Source of the DNA: Ptiloglossa arizonensis
Lineage: Eukaryota; Arthropoda; Insecta; Hymenoptera; Colletidae
DNA: 64,000 bases
Direction: 5' to 3'
NCBI RefSeq assembly: GCF_051014685.1
Contig: NW_027478916.1
Coordinates: 248,001-312,000 of the forward strand
Part shown: positions 24,251-36,828 of the stretch, in pieces
Position numbering within the stretch: the stretch's first letter is position 1
Layout of the letters: the number at the start of each line of letters is the position of its first letter
Notes under the pieces: model-generated
Told to the model about the DNA's origin: nothing
Databases searched by the model: none
Seen by the model: only the letters and a program-made list of their open reading frames with translations
Position numbers and translations under genes: made by a program

Positions 24251-27200
24251 GGTATGTGTATTTTCTCCCTAGGCCATTCTGGTTAAGCGTTTGGAGCAGC
24301 AGAATTGCGAAAAATTTTTTGCCTTCTCAACCATTTCTTGGCCCAAACTCCCATATCTCGCGAACGGATTGGCCTAACCCAAAAATTCCAAATGCATCTG
24401 AAAGTAGAAACTCGCCCGATTACAACGGTATGTGTATTTTTTCCCTAGGCAATTCTGGTTAAGCGTTTGGAGCAGCAGAATTGCGAAAAATTTGTTGTCT
24501 TCTCAACCATTTCTTGGCTTCAAACTCCCATATCCCGCGAACGGATTGACCTAACCCAAAAATTCCTATTGCATCTGAAAGTAGAAACTCGCCCGATTAC
24601 AACGGTGTGTGTATTTTTTCCCTAGGCCATTCTGGTTAAGCGTTTGGAGCAGCAGAATTGCGAAAAATTTTTTGCCTTCTCAACCATTTCTTGGCTTCAA
24701 ACTCCCATATCTCGCGAACGGATTGACCTAACCCAAAAAGTCCTATTGCATCTGAAAGTAGAAACTAGCCCGATTACAGCGGTATGTGTATTTTCTCCCT
24801 AGGCCATTCTGGTTAAGCGTTTGGAGCAGCAGAATTGCGAAAAATTTTTTGCCCTCTCAACCATTTCTTGGCTTCAAACTCCCATATCTCGCGAACGGAT
24901 TGACCTAACCCAAAAATTCCTATTGCATCTGAAAGTAGAAACTCGCCCGATTACAACGGTGTGTGTATTTTTTCCCTAGGCCATTCTGGTTAAGCGTTTG
25001 GAGCAGCAGAATTGCGAAAATTTTTTGCCTTCTCAACCATTTCTTGTCTTCAAACTCCCATATCTCGCGAATGGATTGACCTAACCCAAAAATTCCTATT
25101 GCATCTGAAAGTAGAAACTCGCCCGATTATAGCGGTATGTGTATTTTTACCCTAGGCCATTCTGGTTAAGCGTTTGGAGCAGCAGAATTGCGAAAAATTT
25201 TTTGCCTTCTCAACCATTTCTTGGCTCAAACTCCCATATCTCGCGATCGGATTGACCTAACCCAAAAATTCCAATTGCATCTGAAAGTAGAAACTCGCCC
25301 GATAACAACGGTATGTGTATTTTTCCCCTAGGCCATTCTGGTTAAGCGTTTGGAGCAGCAGAATTGCGAAAAATTTTTTGCCTTCTCAACCATTTCTTGG
25401 CTTCAAACTCCCATATCTCGCGAACGGATTGACCTAACCCAAAAATTCCTATTGCATCTGAAAGTAGAAACTCGCCCGATTATAGCGGTATGTGTATTTT
25501 TTCCCTAGGCCATTCTGGTTAAGCGTTTGGAGCAGCAGAATTGCGAGAAATTTTTTGCCTTCTCAACCATTTCTTGGCTTCAAACTCCCATATCTCGCGA
25601 ACGGATTGACATAACCCAAAAATTCCTGCTGCGTCTGAAAGTAGAAACTCGCCCGATTTCAACGGTACGTGTATTTTTTCCCTAGGCCATTCTGGTTAAG
25701 CGTGTGGAGCAGCAGAATTGCGAAAAATTTTTTGCCTTCTCAACCATTTCTTAGCTTCAAACTCCCATATCTCGCGAACGGATTGACCTAACCCAAAAAT
25801 TCCTGTTGCATCTGAAAGTAGAAACTCGCCCGATTACAACGGTATGTGTATTTTTTCCCTAGCCCATTCTGGTCAAGCGTTTGGAGCAGCAGAATTGCGA
25901 AAAATTTGTTGTCTTCTCAACCATTTCTTAGCTTCAAACTCCCTTATCTCGCGAACGGATTAACCTAACCCAAAAATTCCTATTGCATCTGAAAGTAGAA
26001 ACCCGCCCGATTACAACGGTATGTGTATTTTTTCCCTATGTCATTCTGGTTAAGCATTTGGAGCAGCAGAATTGCGAAAAATTTTTTGCCTGCTCAACCA
26101 TTTCTTGGCTTCAAACTCCCATATCTCGCGAACGGATAGACCTAACCCAAAAATTCCTATTGCATCTGAAAGTGGAAGCTCGCCCGATTACAGCGGTATG
26201 TGTATTTTTTCTCTAGGCCATTGTGGTTAAGCGTTTGGAGCAGCAGAATTGCGAAAAATTTGTTGTCTTCTCAACCATTTCTTGGCTTCAAGCTCCCATA
26301 TCTCGCGAACGGATTGACCTAACCCCAAAATTCCTGTTGCGTCTGAAAGTAGAAACTCGCCCGATTACAGCGGTATGTGTATTTTTTCCCCAGGCCATTC
26401 TGGTTAAGCGTTTGGAGCAGCAGAATTGCGAAAAATTTTTTGCCCTCTCAACCATTTCTTGGCTTCAAACTCCCATATCTCGCGAACGGATTGACCTAAC
26501 CCAAAAATTCCTATTGCATCTGAAAGTAGAAACTCGCCCGATTACAACGGTGTGTGTATTTTTTCCCTAGGCCATTCTGGTTAAGCGTTTGGAGCAGCAG
26601 AATTGCGAAAATTTTTTGCCTTCTCAACCATTTCTTGTCTTCAAACTCCCATATCTCGCGAATGGATTGACCTAACCCAAAAATTCCTATTGCATCTGAA
26701 AGTAGAAACTCGCCCGATTATAGCGGTATGTGTATTTTTACCCTAGGCCATTCTGGTTAAGCGTTTGGAGCAGCAGAATTGCGAAAAATTTTTTGCCTTC
26801 TCAACCATTTCTTGGCTCAAACTCCCATATCTCGCGATCGGATTGACCTAACCCAAAAATTCCAATTGCATCTGAAAGTAGAAACTCGCCCGATAACAAC
26901 GGTATGTGTATTTTTCCCCTAGGCCATTCTGGTTAAGCGTTTGGAGCAGCAGAATTGCGAAAAATTTTTTGCCTTCTCAACCATTTCTTGGCTTCAAACT
27001 CCCATATCTCGCGAACGGATTGACCTAACCCAAAAATTCCTATTGCATCTGAAAGTAGAAACTCGCCCGATTATAGCGGTATGTGTATTTTTTCCCTAGG
27101 CCATTCTGGTTAAGCGTTTGGAGCAGCAGAATTGCGAGAAATTTTTTGCCTTCTCAACCATTTCTTGGCTTCAAACTCCCATATCTCGCGAACGGATTGA

Positions 27201-30200
27201 CATAACCCAAAAATTCCTGCTGCGTCTGAAAGTAGAAACTCGCCCGATTTCAACGGTACGTGTATTTTTTCCCTAGGCCATTCTGGTTAAGCGTGTGGAG
27301 CAGCAGAATTGCGAAAAATTTTTTGCCTTCTCAACCATTTCTTAGCTTCAAACTCCCATATCTCGCGAACGGATTGACCTAACCCAAAAATTCCTGTTGC
27401 ATCTGAAAGTAGAAACTCGCCCGATTACAACGGTATGTGTATTTTTTCCCTAGCCCATTCTGGTCAAGCGTTTGGAGCAGCAGAATTGCGAAAAATTTGT
27501 TGTCTTCTCAACCATTTCTTAGCTTCAAACTCCCTTATCTCGCGAACGGATTAACCTAACCCAAAAATTCCTATTGCATCTGAAAGTAGAAACCCGCCCG
27601 ATTACAACGGTATGTGTATTTTTTCCCTATGTCATTCTGGTTAAGCATTTGGAGCAGCAGAATTGCGAAAAATTTTTTGCCTGCTCAACCATTTCTTGGC
27701 TTCAAACTCCCATATCTCGCGAACGGATAGACCTAACCCAAAAATTCCTATTGCATCTGAAAGTGGAAGCTCGCCCGATTACAGCGGTATGTGTATTTTT
27801 TCTCTAGGCCATTGTGGTTAAGCGTTTGGAGCAGCAGAATTGCGAAAAATTTGTTGTCTTCTCAACCATTTCTTGGCTTCAAGCTCCCATATCTCGCGAA
27901 CGGATTGACCTAACCCCAAAATTCCTGTTGCGTCTGAAAGTAGAAACTCGCCCGATTACAGCGGTATGTGTATTTTTTCCCCAGCCCATTCTGGTTAAGC
28001 GTTTGGAGCAGCAGAATTGCGAAAAATTTGTTGTCTTCTCAACCATTTCTTTGCTTCAAACTCCCATATCTCGCGAACGGATTGACCTAACCCAAAAATT
28101 CCTATTGCACCTGATAGTAGAAACTCGCCCGATTAGAACGGTATGTGTATTTTTTCCCTAGCCCATTCTGGTCAAGCGTTTGGAGCAGCAGAATTGCGAA
28201 AAATTTGTTGTCTTCTCAACCATTTCTTAGCTTCAAACTCCCTTATCTCGCGAACGGATTAACCTAACCCAAAAATACCTATTGCATCTGAAAGTAGAAA
28301 CCCGCCCGATTACAACGGTATGTGTATTTTTTCCCTATGTCATTCTGGTTAAGCATTTGGAGCAGCAGAATTGCGAAAAATTTTTTGCCTTCTCAACCAT
28401 TTCTTGGCTTCAAACTCCCATATCTCGCGAACGGATTGACCTAACCCAAAAATTCCTATTGCATCTGAAAGTAGAAACTCGCCCGATTACAGCGGTATGT
28501 GTATTTTTTCCCTAGGCCATTGTGGTTAAGCGTTTGGAGCAGCAGAATTGCGAAAAATTTGTTGTCTCCTCAACCATTTCTTAGCTTCAAACTCCCATAT
28601 CTCGCGAACGGATTGACCTAACCCAAAAATTCCTGTTGCATCTGAAAGTAGAAACTCGCCCGATTACAACGGTATGTGTATTTTTTCCCTAGCCCATTCT
28701 GGTCAAGCGTTTGGAGCAGCAGAATTGCGAAAAATTTGTTGTCTTCTCAACTATTTCTTAGCTTCAAACTCCCTTATCTCGTGAACGGATTAACCTAACC
28801 CAAAAATTCCTATTGCATCTGAAAGTAGAAACCCGCCCGATTACAACGGTATGTGTATTTTTTCCCTATGTCATTCTGGTTAAGCATTTGGAGCAGCAGA
28901 ATTGCGAAAAATTTTTTGCCTTCTCAACCATTTCTTGGCTTCAAACTCCCATATCTCGCGAACGGATTGACCTAACCCAAAAATTCCTATTGCATCTGAA
29001 AGTGGAAGCTCGCCCGATTACAGCGGTATGTGTATTTTTTCCCTAGGCCATTGTGGTTAAGCGTTTGGAGCAGCAGAATTGCGAAAAATTTGTTGTCTTC
29101 TCAACCATTTCTTGGCTTCAAGCTCCCATATCTCGCGAACGGATTGACCTAACCCCAAAATTCCTGTTGCGTCTGAAAGTAGAAACTCGCCCGATTACAG
29201 CGGTATGTGTATTTTTTCCCCAGCCCATTCTGGTTAAGCGTTTGGAGCAGCAGAATTGCGAAAAATTTGTTGTCTTCTCAACCATTTCTTTGCTTCAAAC
29301 TCCCATATCTCGCGAACGGATTGACCTAACCCAAAAATTCCTATTGCACCTGATAGTAGAAACTCGCCCGATTAGAACGGTATGTGTATTTTTTCCCTAG
29401 CCCATTCTGGTCAAGCGTTTGGAGCAGCAGAATTGCGAAAAATTTGTTGTCTTCTCAACCATTTCTTAGCTTCAAACTCCCTTATCTCGCGAACGGATTA
29501 ACCTAACCCAAAAATACCTACTGCATCTGAAAGTAGAAACCCGCCCGATTACAACGGTATGTGTATTTTTTCCCTATGTCATTCTGGTTAAGCATTTGGA
29601 GCAGCAGAATTGCGAAAAATTTTTTGCCTTCTCAACCATTTCTTGGCTTCAAACTCCCATATCTCGCGAACGGATTGACCTAACCCAAAAATTCCTATTG
29701 CATCTGAAAGTAGAAACCCGCCCGATTACAGCGGTATGTGTATTTTTTCCCTAGGCCATTGTGGCTAAGCGTTTGGAGCAGCAGAATTGCGAAAAATTTG
29801 TTGTCTCCTCAACCATTTCTTAGCGTCAAACTCCCATATCTCGCGAACGGATTGACCTAACCCAAAAATTCCTGTTGCATCTGAAAGTAGAAACTGGCCC
29901 GATTACAACGGTATGTGTATTTTTTCCCTAGGCCATTCTGGTTAAGCGTTTGGAGCAGCCGAATTGCGAAAAATTTTTTGCCTTCCCAACCATTCCTTGG
30001 CTTCAAACTCCCATATCTCGCGAACGGATTGACCTAACCCAAAAATTCCTATTGCATCTGAAAGTAGAAACCCGCCCGATTACAACGGTATGTGAATTTT
30101 CTCCCTAGGCCATTCTGGTTAAGCGTTTGGAGCAGCAGAATTGCGAAAAATTTGTTGTCTTCTCAACCATTTCTTAGCTTCAAACTCCCATATCTCGCGA

Positions 30201-30617
30201 ACGGATTGACCTAACCCAAAAATTCCTGTTGCGTCTGAAAGTAGAAACTCGCCCGATTACAACGGTATGTGTATTTTTTCCCTAGGCCATTCTGGTTAAG
30301 CGTTTGGAGCAGCAGAATTGCGAAAAATTTTTTGCCTTCTCAACCATTTCTTGGCTTCAAACTCCCATATCTCGCGAACGGATTGACCTAACCCAAAAAT
30401 TCCTATTGCATCTGAAAGTAGAAACTCGCCCGATTACAGCGGTATGTGTATTTTTTCCCTAGGCCATTCTGGTTAAGCGTTTAGAGCAGCAGAATTGCGA
30501 AAAATTTATTGCCTTCTCAACCATTTCTTGGCTTCAAACACCCATATCTCGCGAACGGATTGACCTAACCCAATAATTCCTATTGCATCTGAAAGTAGAA
30601 ACAAGCCCGATTACAGC
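24251..30617 (+). repeat. 36-monomer tandem duplication, copy 2 (6,367 bp)
   Basis: It abuts copy 1 directly. The shared sequence stays indistinguishable past the nominal end, up to about 30,676, where copy 2 reads gcgaacaat and the matching place after copy 1 (the start of copy 2) reads gcgaaaaat. The seam lies inside a monomer, as expected for homologous unequal exchange. Confidence 0.95.
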
Positions 30618-31389
30618 GGTATGTGTATTTTCTCCCTAGGCCATTCTGGTTAAGCGTTTGGAGCAGCAGAATTGCGAACAATTTTTTGCCTTCTCAACCA
30701 TTTCTTGGCTTCAAACTCCCATATCTCGCTAACGGATTGACCCAACCCAAAAATTCCTATTGCATCTGATAGTAGAAACTCGCCCGATTACAGCGGTGTG
30801 TGTATTTTTTCCCTAGGCCATTCTGGTTAAGCGTTTGGAGCAGCAGAATTGCGAGAAATTTTTTGCCTTCTCAACCATTTCTTGGCTTCAAACTCCCATA
30901 TCTCGCGAACGGATTGACGTAACCCAAAAATTCCTGCTGCGTCTGAAAGTAGAAACTCGCCCGATTTCAACGGTATGTGTATTTTTTCCCTAGGCCATTC
31001 TGGTTAAGTGTGTGGAGCAGCAGAATTGCGAAAAATTTTTTGCCTTCTCAACCATTTCTTAGCTTCAAACTCCCATATCTCGCGAACGGATTGACCTAAC
31101 CCAAAAATTCCTGTTGCATCTGAAAGTAGAAACTCGCCCGATTACAACGGTATGTTTTTTTTTTCCCTAGCCCATTCTGGTCAAGCGTTTGGAGCAGCAG
31201 AATTGCGAAAAATTTGTTGTCTTCTCAACCATTTCTTAGCTTCAAACTCCCTTATCTCGCGAACGGATTAACCTAACCCAAAAATTCCTATTGCATCTGA
31301 AAGTAGAAACTCGCCCGATTACAACGGTATGTGTATCTTTTCCCTAGGCCATTGTGGTTAAGCGTTTAGAGCAGCAGAATTGCGAAAAA
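27850..31389 (+). repeat. 20-monomer tandem duplication, copy 1 (3,540 bp)
   Basis: It matches 31,390-34,860 at an offset of exactly 20 x 177 bp. It overlaps the second half of 6,367-bp copy 2 and continues through 30,618-31,389, which is new relative to that repeat. Markers include gcgaacaat, ctcgctaacgg with gacccaaccc, gacgtaaccc with gatttcaacgg, taagtgtgtgg and a T10 run (tatgtttttttttt) at about 31,155. Confidence 0.9.
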
Positions 31390-34300
31390 TTTATTGTCTT
31401 CTCAACCATTTCTTGGCTTCAAGCTCCCATATCTCGCGAACGGATTGACCTAACCCCAAAATTCCTGTTGCGTCTGAAAGTAGAAACTCGCCCGATTACA
31501 GCGGTATGTGTATTTTTTCCCCAGCCCATTCTGGTTAAGCGTTTGGAGCAGCAGAATTGCGAAAAATTTGTTGTCTTCTCAACCATTTCTTTGCTTCAAA
31601 CTCCCATATCTCGCGAACGGATTGACCTAACCCAAAAATTCCTATTGCACCTGATAGTAGAAACTCGCCCGATTAGAACGGTATGTGTATTTTTTCCCTA
31701 GCCCATTCTGGTCAAGCGTTTGGAGCAGCAGAATTGCGAAAAATTTGTTGTCTTCTCAACCATTTCTTAGCTTCAAACTCCCTTATCTCGCGAACGGATT
31801 AACCTAACCCAAAAATACCTATTGCATCTGAAAGTAGAAACCCGCCCGATTACAACGGTATGTGTATTTTTTCCCTATGTCATTCTGGTTAAGCATTTGG
31901 AGCAGCAGAATTGCGAAAAATTTTTTGCCTTCTCAACCATTTCTTGGCTTCAAACTCCCATATCTCGCGAACGGATTGACCTAACCCAAAAATTCCTATT
32001 GCATCTGAAAGTAGAAACTCGCCCGATTACAGCGGTATGTGTATTTTTTCCCTAGGCCATTGTGGTTAAGCGTTTGGAGCAGCAGAATTGCGAAAAATTT
32101 GTTGTCTCCTCAACCATTTCTTAGCTTCAAACTCCCATATCTCGCGAACGGATTGACCTAACCCAAAAATTCCTGTTGCATCTGAAAGTAGAAACTCGCC
32201 CGATTACAACGGTATGTGTATTTTTTCCCTAGCCCATTCTGGTCAAGCGTTTGGAGCAGCAGAATTGCGAAAAATTTGTTGTCTTCTCAACTATTTCTTA
32301 GCTTCAAACTCCCTTATCTCGTGAACGGATTAACCTAACCCAAAAATTCCTATTGCATCTGAAAGTAGAAACCCGCCCGATTACAACGGTATGTGTATTT
32401 TTTCCCTATGTCATTCTGGTTAAGCATTTGGAGCAGCAGAATTGCGAAAAATTTTTTGCCTTCTCAACCATTTCTTGGCTTCAAACTCCCATATCTCGCG
32501 AACGGATTGACCTAACCCAAAAATTCCTATTGCATCTGAAAGTGGAAGCTCGCCCGATTACAGCGGTATGTGTATTTTTTCCCTAGGCCATTGTGGTTAA
32601 GCGTTTGGAGCAGCAGAATTGCGAAAAATTTGTTGTCTTCTCAACCATTTCTTGGCTTCAAGCTCCCATATCTCGCGAACGGATTGACCTAACCCCAAAA
32701 TTCCTGTTGCGTCTGAAAGTAGAAACTCGCCCGATTACAGCGGTATGTGTATTTTTTCCCCAGCCCATTCTGGTTAAGCGTTTGGAGCAGCAGAATTGCG
32801 AAAAATTTGTTGTCTTCTCAACCATTTCTTTGCTTCAAACTCCCATATCTCGCGAACGGATTGACCTAACCCAAAAATTCCTATTGCACCTGATAGTAGA
32901 AACTCGCCCGATTAGAACGGTATGTGTATTTTTTCCCTAGCCCATTCTGGTCAAGCGTTTGGAGCAGCAGAATTGCGAAAAATTTGTTGTCTTCTCAACC
33001 ATTTCTTAGCTTCAAACTCCCTTATCTCGCGAACGGATTAACCTAACCCAAAAATACCTATTGCATCTGAAAGTAGAAACCCGCCCGATTACAACGGTAT
33101 GTGTATTTTTTCCCTATGTCATTCTGGTTAAGCATTTGGAGCAGCAGAATTGCGAAAAATTTTTTGCCTTCTCAACCATTTCTTGGCTTCAAACTCCCAT
33201 ATCTCGCGAACGGATTGACCTAACCCAAAAATTCCTATTGCATCTGAAAGTAGAAACTCGCCCGATTACAGCGGTATGTGTATTTTTTCCCTAGGCCATT
33301 GTGGCTAAGCGTTTGGAGCAGCAGAATTGCGAAAAATTTGTTGTCTCCTCAACCATTTCTTAGCGTCAAACTCCCATATCTCGCGAACGGATTGACCTAA
33401 CCCAAAAATTCCTGTTGCATCTGAAAGTAGAAACTGGCCCGATTACAACGGTATGTGTATTTTTTCCCTAGGCCATTCTGGTTAAGCGTTTGGAGCAGCC
33501 GAATTGCGAAAAATTTTTTGCCTTCCCAACCATTCCTTGGCTTCAAACTCCCATATCTCGCGAACGGATTGACCTAACCCAAAAATTCCTATTGCATCTG
33601 AAAGTAGAAACCCGCCCGATTACAACGGTATGTGAATTTTCTCCCTAGGCCATTCTGGTTAAGCGTTTGGAGCAGCAGAATTGCGAAAAATTTGTTGTCT
33701 TCTCAACCATTTCTTAGCTTCAAACTCCCATATCTCGCGAACGGATTGACCTAACCCAAAAATTCCTGTTGCGTCTGAAAGTAGAAACTCGCCCGATTAC
33801 AACGGTATGTGTATTTTTTCCCTAGGCCATTCTGGTTAAGCGTTTGGAGCAGCAGAATTGCGAAAAATTTTTTGCCTTCTCAACCATTTCTTGGCTTCAA
33901 ACTCCCATATCTCGCGAACGGATTGACCTAACCCAAAAATTCCTATTGCATCTGAAAGTAGAAACTCGCCCGATTACAGCGGTATGTGTATTTTTTCCCT
34001 AGGCCATTCTGGTTAAGCGTTTAGAGCAGCAGAATTGCGAAAAATTTATTGCCTTCTCAACCATTTCTTGGCTTCAAACACCCATATCTCGCGAACGGAT
34101 TGACCTAACCCAAAAATTCCTATTGCATCTGAAAGTAGAAACAAGCCCGATTACAGCGGTATGTGTATTTTCTCCCTAGGCCATTCTGGTTAAGCGTTTG
34201 GAGCAGCAGAATTGCGAACAATTTTTTGCCTTCTCAACCATTTCTTGGCTTCAAACTCCCATATCTCGCTAACGGATTGACCCAACCCAAAAATTCCTAT

Positions 34301-34862
34301 TGCATCTGATAGTAGAAACTCGCCCGATTACAGCGGTGTGTGTATTTTTTCCCTAGGCCATTCTGGTTAAGCGTTTGGAGCAGCAGAATTGCGAGAAATT
34401 TTTTGCCTTCTCAACCATTTCTTGGCTTCAAACTCCCATATCTCGCGAACGGATTGACGTAACCCAAAAATTCCTGCTGCGTCTGAAAGTAGAAACTCGC
34501 CCGATTTCAACGGTATGTGTATTTTTTCCCTAGGCCATTCTGGTTAAGTGTGTGGAGCAGCAGAATTGCGAAAAATTTTTTGCCTTCTCAACCATTTCTT
34601 AGCTTCAAACTCCCATATCTCGCGAACGGATTGACCTAACCCAAAAATTCCTGTTGCATCTGAAAGTAGAAACTCGCCCGATTACAACGGTATGTTTTTT
34701 TTTTCCCTAGCCCATTCTGGTCAAGCGTTTGGAGCAGCAGAATTGCGAAAAATTTGTTGTCTTCTCAACCATTTCTTAGCTTCAAACTCCCTTATCTCGC
34801 GAACGGATTAACCTAACCCAAAAATTCCTATTGCATCTGAAAGTAGAAACTCGCCCGATTAC
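31390..34862 (+). repeat. 20-monomer tandem duplication, copy 2 (3,540 bp)
   Basis: It repeats copy 1 with a handful of substitutions: ctattgc at 33,061 versus ctactgc at 29,521, aaactcgcccg near 33,257 versus aaacccgcccg, and caaaaattcc near 34,112 versus caataattcc. It ends at 34,862, where acaacgg is replaced by acagcgg and a different monomer order begins. Confidence 0.9.
34153..34860 (+). repeat. 4-monomer tandem duplication, copy 1 (708 bp)
   Basis: The unit from acagcggtatg through gcgaacaat, ctcgctaacgg, gacgtaaccc, taagtgtgtgg and the T10 run to cttatctcgcgaacggattaacc is repeated immediately afterwards, at an offset of 4 x 177 bp. Confidence 0.92.
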
Positions 34863-35567
34863 AGCGGTATGTGTATTTTCTCCCTAGGCCATTCTGGTTA
34901 AGCGTTTGGAGCAGCAGAATTGCGAACAATTTTTTGCCTTCTCAACCATTTCTTGGCTTCAAACTCCCATATCTCGCTAACGGATTGACCCAACCCAAAA
35001 ATTCCTATTGCATCTGATAGTAGAAACTCGCCCGATTACAGCGGTGTGTGTATTTTTTCCCTAGGCCATTCTGGTTAAGCGTTTGGAGCAGCAGAATTGC
35101 GAGAAATTTTTTGCCTTCTCAACCATTTCTTGGCTTCAAACTCCCATATCTCGCGAACGGATTGACGTAACCCAAAAATTCCTGCTGCGTCTGAAAGTAG
35201 AAACTCGCCCGATTTCAACGGTATGTGTATTTTTTCCCTAGGCCATTCTGGTTAAGTGTGTGGAGCAGCAGAATTGCGAAAAATTTTTTGCCTTCTCAAC
35301 CATTTCTTAGCTTCAAACTCCCATATCTCGCGAACGGATTGACCTAACCCAAAAATTCCTGTTGCATCTGAAAGTAGAAACTCGCCCGATTACAACGGTA
35401 TGTTTTTTTTTCCCTAGCCCATTCTGGTCAAGCGTTTGGAGCAGCAGAATTGCGAAAAATTTGTTGTCTTCTCAACCATTTCTTAGCTTCAAACTCCCTT
35501 ATCTCGCGAACGGATTAACCTAACCCAAAAATTCCTATTGCATCTGAAAGTAGAAACTCGCCCGATT
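34861..35567 (+). repeat. 4-monomer tandem duplication, copy 2 (707 bp)
   Basis: This copy is identical in marker order to the preceding 708 bp. The one difference noted is a T9 run in place of T10 at about 35,403, which makes it one base shorter. Confidence 0.92.
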
Positions 35568-35766
35568 ACAACGGTATGTGTATCTTTTCCCTAGGCCATT
35601 CTGGTTAAGCGTTTAGAGCAGCAGAATTGCGAAAAATTTATTGCCTTCTCAACCATTTCTTGGCTTCAAACTCCCATATCTCGCGAACGGATTGACCTAA
35701 CCCAAAAATTCCTATTGCATCTGAAAGTAGAAACAAGCCCGATTACAGCGGTATGTGTATTTTCTC

Positions 35767-36297
35767 CCTAGGCCATTCTGGTTAAGCGTTTGGAGCAGCA
35801 GAATTGCGAAAAATTTTTTGCCTTCTCAACCATTTCTTGGATTCAAACTCCCATATCTCGCGAACGGATTAACCTAACCCAAAAATTCCTATTGCATCTG
35901 AAAGTAGAAACCCGCCCGATTACAACGGTATGTGAATTTTCTCCCTAGGCCATTCTGGTTAAGCGTTTGGAGCAGCAGAATTGCGAAAAATTTGTTGTCT
36001 TCTCAACCATTTCTTTGCTTCAAACTCCCATATCTCGCGAACGGATTGACCTAACCCAAAAATTCCTATTGCACCTGATAGTAGAAACTCGCCCGATTAG
36101 AACGGTATGTGTATTTTTTCCCTAGCCCATTCTGGTCAAGCGTTTGGAGCAGCAGAATTGCGAAAAATTTGTTGTCTTCTCAACCATTTCTTAGCTTCAA
36201 ACTCCCTTATCTCGCGAACGGATTAACCTAACCCAAAAATACCTATTGCATCTGAAAGTAGAAACCCGCCCGATTACAACGGTATGTGTATTTTTTC
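35767..36297 (+). repeat. 3-monomer tandem duplication, copy 1 (531 bp)
   Basis: The three-monomer unit carries ggattcaaac with gattaacc, then gtgaattttctccc with ctttgcttc and cacctgatag, then attagaacgg with ggtcaagcg and cttatctcg. It recurs exactly 531 bp later. Confidence 0.92.
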
Positions 36298-36828
36298 CCT
36301 AGGCCATTCTGGTTAAGCGTTTGGAGCAGCAGAATTGCGAAAAATTTTTTGCCTTCTCAACCATTTCTTGGATTCAAACTCCCATATCTCGCGAACGGAT
36401 TAACCTAACCCAAAAATTCCTATTGCATCTGAAAGTAGAAACCCGCCCGATTACAACGGTATGTGAATTTTCTCCCTAGGCCATTCTGGTTAAGCGTTTG
36501 GAGCAGCAGAATTGCGAAAAATTTGTTGTCTTCTCAACCATTTCTTTGCTTCAAACTCCCATATCTCGCGAACGGATTGACCTAACCCAAAAATTCCTAT
36601 TGCACCTGATAGTAGAAACTCGCCCGATTAGAACGGTATGTGTATTTTTTCCCTAGCCCATTCTGGTCAAGCGTTTGGAGCAGCAGAATTGCGAAAAATT
36701 TGTTGTCTTCTCAACCATTTCTTAGCTTCAAACTCCCTTATCTCGCGAACGGATTAACCTAACCCAAAAATACATATTGCATCTGAAAGTAGAAACCCGC
36801 CCGATTACAACGGTATGTGTATTTTTTC
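36298..36828 (+). repeat. 3-monomer tandem duplication, copy 2 (531 bp)
   Basis: It differs from copy 1 at tacatattgc (36,771) versus tacctattgc. It ends where ccctatgtc replaces ccctaggcc at about 36,831. Confidence 0.9.
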
